This document shows, one piece after another, positions 35,501-44,900 of a stretch of 64,000 nucleotides of DNA. The notes beneath the pieces were generated by a model. It searched no databases. It was not told the DNA's origin and saw only the letters and a list, made by a program, of their open reading frames with translations. The stretch covers positions 479,433 to 543,432 of the forward strand of contig JAESIW010000208.1 in assembly GCA_016802295.1 (NCBI GenBank). The letters are read 5' to 3'. Both the position numbers and the translations under genes were made by a program. Within the stretch, counting starts at the first letter, position 1. Each line of letters starts with the position of its first letter. The DNA comes from Brachionus rotundiformis. Taxonomy: Eukaryota; Rotifera; Eurotatoria; Ploima; Brachionidae.

Positions 35501-35609
35501 AAATTTGCACGAAAAGATGTGGGAAAAAATTAAATTAGTTAATGATCCGGTCAAGCCGAAAAAAACAACTCGAAAACCGTCAGAAAATGTAGTTAAAAAT
35601 AAAAATTAA
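32587..35609 (+). CDS. DIPK1: DIPK1/FAM69-like type II membrane protein, degenerate kinase fold
   Basis: Exons 32587-33309, 33357-33525 and 34912-35609 join in phase (introns 47 bp and 1386 bp) to about 529 aa. Residues about 67-88 are a single membrane span (LFIILSLTSTALLIWIFWV) after a cytosolic N-terminus with no signal cleavage site, as in DIPK1/FAM69 proteins of the ER and Golgi. The lumenal part is Cys-rich. It has an EF-hand-like segment across the first splice (TDVNHDFK then LSYAEAQTLWSML), a VPQVLDFCGS stretch, LKIALGILEFFLDAV, and the Cys cluster RECSSDADC...CTAACN typical of the family. The region expected to hold the catalytic Asp and Asn reads YLCSSIESSFGF and seems to lack both, so it may be a pseudokinase. 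The family call rests on motif order. Human members are about 430 aa; this one is longer at both ends. Confidence 0.82.
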
Positions 35610-36063
35610 GATTTACCTTATTAATTGAAATATTTTTCATCTATGTTTTTATTTTTCAAAAGTTAAAACAATTTAAAAAAATTTTTATTTAATATTAATT
35701 TTTTTTAATAATAAAATATTTTAATTTGAACAAGCGATATTTAAATGCATATGATAAAGGCTTTATTCACAATAAGGAAAATTTTAAAGTTTTGCTGAGC
35801 TTGTAATCAGTTTGAATATTTGGTATATGGAATGATAAGTAAATTATTTTGAGATATGTGAACCATTAAATTGTAAAAAAAAGAATAAAAAAATTTCTGA
35901 TTTAATTGAATAACATTTTATTTATAAAAATTAAATAAATGGCTAATTTTAATTTGCTAAGTTATAAAAAAATTAAAACAATAATAGACAATATAGTAAA
36001 TCAGTGATCTGAAATTTAGATATTAAATTCTTAATTTAAAAAATTTATTTTAATAAGCTAGGA
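35610..36063. other. Convergent 3' flanks of the DIPK1-like and Crinkler-like genes
   Basis: AT-rich, no gene. AATAAA-like sequences are too common here to assign. Confidence 0.5.
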
Positions 36064-38585
36064 TCATTCTCTAATTGCAAAGCGAATTATTTCATGTATC
36101 TGAGCTTCTTCTTTGTCATCAAATAGCTTTTCACTTGAGGAAGCAAACTCTTTCAGCTTTTGAATGACTTGCTCATTTAAATTGGGAAATAGGTTGCTTG
36201 AAATGCCCTCTGAGTATAAAATAGCCCTTTTGGTATGTTCAGAGCCTCGTTTCGAAGGCGTCTCTATGTTTTCGATGGATCTAGGTGAAGTATTTTGTTC
36301 ACCTAATTGCATAAAAAGCATTAAATGTGGCTTTTTTGGATCTAGATCTTTAAACATTTTTGAACTATTACCATCAAATGCTGTGATATAATCAGGTTTC
36401 CAAGGCTCACTTGTAAGCTTTACTTGGATCATTATTGCACTAAGTGACTCGAAATTGTTTGAATCTAGACACACAGGAATGACAAGATCAATGGCTGGTT
36501 GCATACCTTTACAGTGTATAGCAGCACATCTCTTCAGCGAGAGTTGTAAACTTGCTTTTTTAAGCCAACAGTTAGGCTTAGTAAAATGATTAAAATTTAT
36601 AATACCATTCAATAGCTCTGTTGAATCCAACAACTGGTTATTTATAATTTTAATTGGGCAAACAAAATTTTTATCACTGTTCTGACATATCCATCCATTT
36701 TGAATGCATCCGCAGTTAGTTCTACATTTTCCATAAAGTCCTTGAATAAACTCACCAACTGTGGTCAAGTTTAAAAACTTTTTTACTTTTTCCGAGTGTT
36801 TTGCGCTAGTTATCTGATCAATTGTTTGTATCAATATTAATTTTGCAATAGCTTCACCTCTCTCACCTTTGGATATCAAAGAAGATTCAACACTTTTGAT
36901 TAAATTATCTATAATTTTATCATAACCAAATTCATGCATCAAATAAGCAGCTGCAATGGACAAAATTGGCTCAGAGGGATATTCAATTTCGAAAATATCC
37001 CTTTTTGTATCTACATAAGTACAAACAGCCATGTTCTTTGCTACCAGGTCCTGATTTGTAGAAATCTTCTTAGGTTTTATGGTTCCTATTCTACAACTTG
37101 TTACAGCAAGACATTCATGGTCACTGAGGAGAATGTTGGTGAACGCTCTTCCGCCGATAAGTTTCGAAATGGTCACATTAAAAAGTTGTTCGTCTGATAC
37201 ATCTTGAAATTGTCCATGTGAATTTTGTTTGGTAAACATCCATGATCCCCACAAAACTCTTCCAAAGCGACAAACATTTTCAAATTTCACAGTGTCAAGC
37301 ATATTTTTGATTAGATCATATTGGGCAAATAGATCCCAATTTGGCAAAAGATAAATTGGCTCAAACAAGATTTTTTTTAAATTGTAAATTCTTTGTGACC
37401 GATCTGCAAATGTTGAAGGCTGATATTCAGACAAATTGGTGAATGTGTCCAAAAATAAAACAAATACATTTCCTTGAAGCTGGGACAATACGCGTCTCAA
37501 AACAAAGTAGTTACTTTCTTGATCGTCTGATTTAATACCAAGAAGCGATGAGCTTTCGTCAAAGATAAAAACCAAAGGCTTAGAATCTGTGTGTACGGAA
37601 AGTTTAGATTGGTTAAATGTTTCCTTGAGCTTGTCTTGCATCATTTTGACCAGCTCGTCCTTGTTGTCTTGAGAGTATTTTGTGAAAAACTCTTTACAAC
37701 CAATTTTTGTACTTTTGACTAAGTCAATAAATAAATTAATATAACTTTTGTAGGTTTTAATTCTATTATTTGTATCTCCTTCTGAGTTAAAAAATTTTGC
37801 CATCGAACTTCGTGGCGGATATCCTGTTGAATTTTTTTCTCTTAGACAACAATAGACCACGTAAAAATTCTGATTGACCAGAGCCTCACACGCTCTTGTC
37901 TTTCCAAATCCGCTTGATTGACACAGAGTAGTGAATGGTCCATAGTATTTTGAATCGAAATCGCCAATAAATTTTCTAATTTTTTTAGCCAGGTACTCTT
38001 CCGAGCTAGACTCTAGTCCAGGGTGCTTCCTAATGTCGATCTTAAATGATTCTTCAATCAACTTGTCAACAATTTCTGTCTGACTTGTTATGTACCAGCT
38101 TTTCATCCATTTTTTAAGTTTTTTACAATCTAGCGATTAGTTTTAATTAGTATTTAAAAGAAAAAAATAATTAAAAAAAATTTGTCCAAAAAATGTCAAC
38201 ATTTGAGTTATGTTCAATTTCATGTAGGTGGTATTCTAATTGGTGAAAAAAAATTAAAAATTACCATCTTCAGTTTTTGAAATAATATTCACAATTCCTA
38301 TTTCTGATTTAATAGATACGGTCATATAATCTTCAATTATTAAGTTATTCAATTTCAAAATTTTATCTGTTTGAGTTTTATCTTTCAAAAAAACTAAATA
38401 ATAACTTATTAGTTTATATTAAATTATATAAAACCCTTGTATGACATGATTTTTTCATTGTTTTCATCGTGTTCAAATTTTAGCCAACAATTCTCGATTA
38501 TTGTCATATCTTCAATCTTGTTGGCAAAAATTTGGAAAAATTGGACCTCAAGTGTTAAATTAGAACTAGCTTTTAAATTCTCCAT
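36064..38585 (-). CDS. Crinkler-like protein: N-terminal region, P-loop NTPase, nuclease-fold C-terminus
   Basis: Three exons, 38435-38585, 38265-38381 and 36064-38129, join in phase to about 777 aa. The first two exons encode a short N-terminal region (MENLKASSNLTLEVQFFQIF...). A P-loop (CQSSGFGKTRACEAL, about residues 158-172) follows, then a Walker B-like strand with two acidic residues (KPLVFIFDESSSLL, about 274-287), and a further strand NVFVLFLDT. Near 490-540 a Cys cluster reads CRTNCGCIQNGWIC, then FVCPIKI. The C-terminal segment AIDLVIPV (about 635-642) and IMIQVK (about 655-660) has the D...QxK spacing of restriction-endonuclease-fold nucleases. This P-loop plus nuclease layout is that of Crinkler/CR-type proteins known from oomycetes, fungi and other eukaryotes. 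No signal peptide is visible, so action inside the cell is inferred. Whether it is a host gene or derived from a transposon is open. Confidence 0.85.
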
Positions 38586-38791
38586 TTAAATTCTAAAAAT
38601 TAAAGATAAAATTGAACAAATTTTTTTAAAAATTAATTATTACAGCTGATTTTCTAATGATTAATCAAAAAAATTAGTTTTTGAAAAATTATTAACAAAA
38701 ATTAAGCATGTGTACATGTATTTTTTAAAACTTATTTAACAAAATATTTTTCAATAGTTATTTTTCTAATAATAAAAAAATATAAAAATTG

Positions 38792-38898
38792 TAAATAAAA
38801 AAAAATTATATAAAAAATACCAACTAAACAAAATACAGAACAAGGTCCGTCAATATTACCTAGATTTCCCTAGAATTTTTTACCAATTTTTTAATTAA
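38792..38898 (+). repeat. Duplicated fragment of DIPK1-like exon 1
   Basis: About 100 bp match 32700-32803 at roughly nine of ten bases, sharing for example ACTAAACAAAATACAGAACA. One- and two-base indels break the frame, so it is a non-coding copy. It lies some 300 bp before the MULE transposase fragment. Confidence 0.9.
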
Positions 38899-39198
38899 AA
38901 AATGTTAACACTAGAAAGTCCGGAAAGTGATTAATTACAAATATTTCAAATTAAAATATCAAAAGAAATCGAAAAAAATTATTTAAAAACTGATTTAAAA
39001 AATTTAAGTATTACAAGTTGAATTTAATTTTTTTTTGAATTTTTGATAGCTTTATTGCTTTGAGATAATATTCAATAACTTGAATAGTCTTCAAGTTTTA
39101 AAATAAGATGATTGTAATCAATCACGCCAAGAGCCTTTTATCAAGCCTTTAAAAAGGTTTTTGACTTGGTGTAAAAACTTATAAAACTTACAAACCTA

Positions 39199-40330
39199 GA
39201 GTTAAAAACTTATGCTCTAGACGAGCCAATTTATTTCGGTTCGGAAATAATGGACGGTGACGAAAACAATCATTTTCATCTAGGCATCACAAGTAAACAA
39301 TTGCTCAAGAACGTTTATCATGGATGTACTTTCCATATGGACTGTACATATAAAATTGTTAAATATGGATTCCCAGTTCTTGTGTTTGGTTGTACTGATA
39401 TCCGGAGAAAATTTTTTCCAGTATGTTACTTTATTACCTCTCACGAACAAGAAAAAGATTAAAATTTTTTTTGGACATCATTATTCAAAATTGCAAATTC
39501 ATTGGATATTAATTTAATTGAGTTAATTGATTATATTTGTATCGATAGTTGTTATGCAAGTGCAAATAATATACAAAAAAATTTGATTAGTTCAAAAATC
39601 ATAATGTGTTGGTATCATTTGAAAGCAAAAGTATTTATCTAATTGGATAATTAGCTTATAATTTAATTAATTAATTAGTTAACTAAATAGATCAACAAAC
39701 ATGCAAACAAAATACCGAAAGTTCATCAAGAGTCGGTCTTTGATGATATAATTCATTTGCGTTCAACTAAAACTCAAGAGTCAATTGAAACAAAGATCAA
39801 GAACATTTTATCAAAATGTAATAAATTGCGTGGGTTAAAGCCATTTTTAAATTATTTCAAAAAACGCTGGATCAATTCGCCGTTTTGCAATTGGCAACTT
39901 TGCAATACTCCAGCCGGTTTTTCGATGTCAAATAGCCCAATAGAATCTTACAATAATAAAATTAAAACTCATTTTACAGATAGGAAAAAATTTAATTTAC
40001 TCCCCGTATTTGAAATATTTGAAAAAGTAGTTATGCTAGAGTCTAGGGAGTCTTTAGATTGTGTTATTTCAAACTGTGCTAAGGCTACATATACATTAAA
40101 ACTAGCAGCTAAAAAGGAAATAGATAATATTAGTCTAATAGACAAAAAAGATAATTATATAAAGTACATATGTAAGGATAGATATAGTGTCCAAATAAAA
40201 CCAGAATGTATGTGTCCCGATTGTACAGACTGCAGTTGTTCTAACTTTTTAGATAAGGCAGTATGTACACATTTAATAGCATGTTGTATTACTGAAATGG
40301 CTCATTATATTACTGAAACGGGCTCATAAT
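39199..40330 (+). pseudogene. MULE transposase with SWIM zinc finger, one stop codon
   Basis: The frame is open from about 39199, with landmarks HMDCTYKIVKYGFPVLVFG and IMCWYHLKAK of the MULE catalytic domain. A canonical 60-bp intron lies at 39631-39690. The second exon runs to 40329 with SNSPIESYNNKIK, and then the SWIM finger (CPDCTDCSCSNF...CTHL; ligand pattern CxCxnCxH). A single in-frame TAA at 39460-39462 interrupts the first exon, with homology continuing in the same frame. The N-terminal part is missing. The last codons run into the family's terminal sequence (GAAATGGCTCATTATATTAC). It is close to functional and therefore probably young, but truncated. Confidence 0.85.
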
Positions 40331-40366
40331 TATTTTGGACTCAATAGTTATTTAATTATGGAATAT

Positions 40367-41215
40367 ATAATTACTACTTTGGACTCATTTTTCAATTATT
40401 TTTGGCCTCTAAAATTACTAAATAAGGGCTACGAAATTACTTAAACGGTATCAATTTTTATTTTAATATTTATTTATTTTTTAAATGAATATAAAAAAAT
40501 CATATTTTGAGAAAATTAGTAAAAAAATTAATAAAAAAATAACTATATAGCAGTTTTTTTAGGTCTACCTCTTTTTCTTTTAACTTCTTGTGTAGCTGAA
40601 TGACTTGAAGACTCAAAGTAGCCTTCATACCATCCTCTGTGTTTGACTAGCCATTCTTTATCAAAATATTGTATGAAACTTGTTACTTTATCATTGTTTG
40701 TATCTTTCCATTTCTCTTCGAATAGCTTTGAAGCTTTCCTAAATATTTCATAAGAAAAACAAAAATGAAGAGATTCTATATCTCTCATAATAGAATCTTG
40801 TAATTTATTGTCTTTGATTTCATTTATGTGATGAAAAACAGCTTTTCTCATATGAAACCAACACATTGCACGCTTAAAATTGACTTTCTTGATCATCTGC
40901 TTCAGATTCATCAGATTCATATTGTTGAATTGATCTTAAATTTAACTCACTATCTTGTAATTCTGTCATGTTAAGGTTATATTTTAATTATTTTAATTAG
41001 TTTGAAAAATAGAGATATGGAAAAAATAATTTTTTTTTCTTATATAGCATATTTAATTAATAATTAAAGTAATAATTGAGACCGAAAATGAGTTGAGGAC
41101 ATGAATAGTAATCATTATTATAGAATAAATAAATAATTATTCATTTTAATTAAATTATGAGACCAACTTAGTAATTAGTGTTAATGTGTAATGAGCCCAT
41201 TTCAGTAACTGGATG
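40367..41215 (-). mobile_element. Deleted MULE transposon, copy B
   Basis: The ends TTACTACTTTGGACTCATT and (reverse complement of the right end) TTACTGAAATGGGCTCATT are imperfect terminal inverted repeats. On the minus strand the N-terminal MTELQDSELNLRSIQQYESD runs directly into a transposase piece in another frame (KRAMCWFHMRKAVFHHINEI, KHRGWYEG, then KRKRGRPKK), so an internal deletion joined two parts. Copy A at 17609-18885 keeps about 700 bp that are absent here. The + strand transposase lies directly to the left in the opposite orientation. Confidence 0.8.
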
Positions 41216-41987
41216 AGCCCGAATAAATACGACCCTTTTATGTGGTTGTAATCTTTTTTGATAAATAAATACAAGTTTATGTGTCGTTCACATTATTTAT
41301 GTTTTTTAATCCTTTTTTATGGTATTTTAATCCTCACTCGTGTCTATGCAAGCAGACAGGCTATTAAATACGGGTTTTTTCTTGTTTATTTATAAAATTT
41401 AAAGTTAATCACTATAAACACCTGCATAAAGATGAAAGTTTAATAATTAAAATTAAAAAAAAATATTCAACTCAATTTCTTAAGTATACTTAACCGCTAG
41501 AACTAATCATCAAGAAGCTCGAGAAACTGCCCGTCAATTGGACCTGCTAGCTCTGAGCGCATCCAACACTACAAGATATCTAATTTAAGTCAATTATTCA
41601 CTATTTTTTTTAGATTATTAGACAAAACATTATTTTATTAGAAAAAATAGCCCAAGAAGTAAATCCAGAAAATGTACCAAGAACACAACCAATCGGTCTA
41701 AATTTTTTTGACATGGGTTATTAAAATTAAAAAAAAAGGAAATTTTTCATTTTGCTCAACTTTATTTTCATATTTTTTTTGTTTAATATTATTTTAGTAC
41801 AAAAAAAGGTAAGAACGACTTAAATAATGTTTTTTCATCAATATAAAAATGTTATTTAGACATAAAAATGTAAGTCTTCGAGATTATGGTTAGAAAAAGA
41901 AAAAAAATAGAAAAATGGTTTTAAATTTATCTCAAGCGAACAATAACAACAAAAAAAATAAATAACTCATTTGTACAACTGTATAGC
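41216..41987. other. Downstream of JIP3; holds an exon-like segment
   Basis: At 41496-41731 plus-strand frames read NHQEARETARQLDLLALSAS, then, after a gap with an acceptor-like TTTTTTTTAG, IIRQNIILLEKIAQEVNPEN and QPIGLNFFDMGY with a stop. These look like two exons of a small unknown gene, but no GT donor fits between them. The rest is AT-rich and empty. Confidence 0.4.
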
Positions 41988-44900
41988 TCAATGTTCATTT
42001 ATCTGCCAAACAATCAGATGCGATCGGTCATTTTTACTTATGGGACCAAAATTAAAGTTAGGCTCTTCCACTTTTTTTACTTCATTTTTTGCATTTGTTG
42101 TGTCACCAATCCTGAAATCAATGTAGCCATGACCACCGGACAATAAAAGCATAGTTTCAGTTTTCTCAAACTTTTTGCCACTTTTATCTGTGGAACTTTT
42201 CTGAATGGCCTCGCAAGGCACGCTCAGAAAAAATTTAACAGCGTCTCTGTGTCCATGAAAGCTGAATTGGGAATCGTTTATGTTACATTGGGGTATTTGG
42301 CTTGATTGGTTAAATGGAATGGACAGGATCACGCCATTTCCAGTTCCTATCCACAGCCGCTTGTTTGCCACACTCATCGATGTGACCCGCACTATGGACA
42401 AGCCAAGATTGCTTATTCCTAGCATCTTTGTAATGAACGGCTCTATGTCCAGATTTTGTAAATGTTGGTGTGTTTTGGCATGGTAGAGTCGAAGAGTTGT
42501 GTCCAAGCGAATCGAAACCCACACTCCTTCGCCAACACTTGACAAAAAGCGGACTTGATTTTCTTTGCGTGGATGGACCTCAATCACATTCTAAATATAG
42601 AAATTTTAAATTAAAGTTTTTCAATTATTTATATATTATATTATTTAATTTAAAAAAATGTATCAATTTTATTATTTTTCCTATTATTTTAATAAAAAAG
42701 TATTGATAAAAATGCCATTTAAATGCACTCAAAGAATAAATAACTGCATTCTAATTTAAAATTTGACCAAAATTATTTTTGAGTTACAGAGTTAACCAAC
42801 GTTTAGCTCAACTAAATCTGACAATATTTTTATCTCATAAAAAATACTTATCTTAATTTTAATTTTTTAAATTATAAACTGTTTTGTTTTGCTATGGAGA
42901 CTATGGATCAGATCGGAACATTAATAATTTTTTATATATTAAATTTCAATTGTTTTATTAATAATTCTTTAAATATCTAATTTTAAAATTAATATTTTTT
43001 ATTTTTAAACTCTAATAAAATTTCAAATTTATATTATATTTCTTAAATATTGAATATATCAATTCAGTCGATGATAATATAATCTTATATTAGGAGTTTA
43101 TTTTTTATGTTATCTAAATTTTTTAATTTATACAAACTAATCGTACTGTATACTCTAATTAAGTTTTAATTTATAAAAAACAGACATAACAATTTTATTT
43201 AAAAAAATAAATCAAGTTTTAGCAGTAAGGCTAAAATATTACGATGGTTTAAAAATCTACATGTCAGCAAGTAAAAATATAAAACTAAAGTTCCAAATCA
43301 AATCAAAGTTTAAAATGTTAGCTCCGAGTTTGATTTAGATGAAAATGAAAATCCGATTGTTAAGGCTTTAACAAAAGACATCCCGGAAATAGTCAGCTCA
43401 AAAAAAAAAAAAAATCTCACTTACAATTATTTTCTGAATTATACTAGGAAATAATTTTTCATTGTGTTTATTTATACCAAAATCTTAATTTTTTAACTAA
43501 ATTTTCCTGTTTTTGATACCTTTTTAATAAATTAGATATCAATAAAAAGATAAAAATTATAGTTTGGTGTTTTCATTAAACTTTAAATAATTACATTTAT
43601 GATCTTATACAAATGTACAAAATCATAAATGAACATGATTATATAAGTTGGTACAGGGACTCAATGGGAAGTAAAAATGGGTATATACAAGAGGAAATCG
43701 ATACAGATTAAGAAGAGAACTAATAAGAAACTCTTTGCCCAGATATAATATTTTTATTAATTGAGTTGTAAGTGATTGGAACCAATTAACAAATGAAGTG
43801 ATAGAATTAAAAACTATTGACTTATTTTAAAGACTAAAGTATAGCTTTAAGTCTGGTAAATCCTGACCTAATGCAAAAGCAATTATTATTATTTATTAAT
43901 TACTAGAAAATAATTTTTCATTGTATTTTTTTATTTCAAAATCTTAATTTTTTTAGCTAAATAATCTGATATCAATTTTCCTTTTTTTGATATCTTTACA
44001 TTAAATTAGATATCAATAAAAAGATATGAGCAATTTTTTATTTAGCAGAATTGTCAACTGTTAAAATTAATTATTCAGACTTAATGAATTTTGTGTTTTG
44101 ATTTTTTAATTTTGATACAGAGATCATTTAAATACAGAAAGAAAAACTTAATTACCGAAATGGTCAAATTTTGTGGATCAAATATATAAATCTTGTTGCG
44201 ACACCCGGACCAAACATTTGGATAGACCGATTGAATGCATCTTATTGAATGATGAGCATTGTCAAAGTTAATTGTGTAGAAATTTTTCAGGTCCCATTCG
44301 CGAGTCTTTGGACTTCGCTGAAAAATGGCAATCGAACCGTCAGCCATGCCCACAAGGACCTTTCCATTCTGCTGAGTCATGCACAATATCGAGTCCTTGA
44401 GCTTTACTTTATCAATGGTATGGTTGACAGAAGATATGGTCGAATGAACCAGCAAGCTTAAAAAAATGATCAGCAAGATTCGAGTTAAAAGATGACCGGC
44501 TTACAGTCCTTCTTGTGATCCGAGCCAAATGGTCGGGTAGACGCTGGACAAAACTTGCTGTTGAGCTCTGTTGTCTGCCGATTGAGCATCTAAATTTGAA
44601 AAAAAAAATTTAAAAAAATATCTCAAATCTTTTATTTATTTAGAATTTAATTAATTAGAAATTAGACAAAATAATAAGTTAGTCGAACCGATAATGTTAG
44701 CTGGTTTCCAAATGGAGGAAATTTTTACCATTTATACTACTCCTTAAAGATAGCTTATTTACAATAGATTTACAAGATATAAAAGTTGACGTTTGTGTAC
44801 AATTAAATGGTATTTTTAAGTTATTAGCCTCATAAATTCTATTTACACTGAGCTCCGTATGCTTGTGTTCAAAGTCGTCAAAGTCTCTTATGCTTTCATC

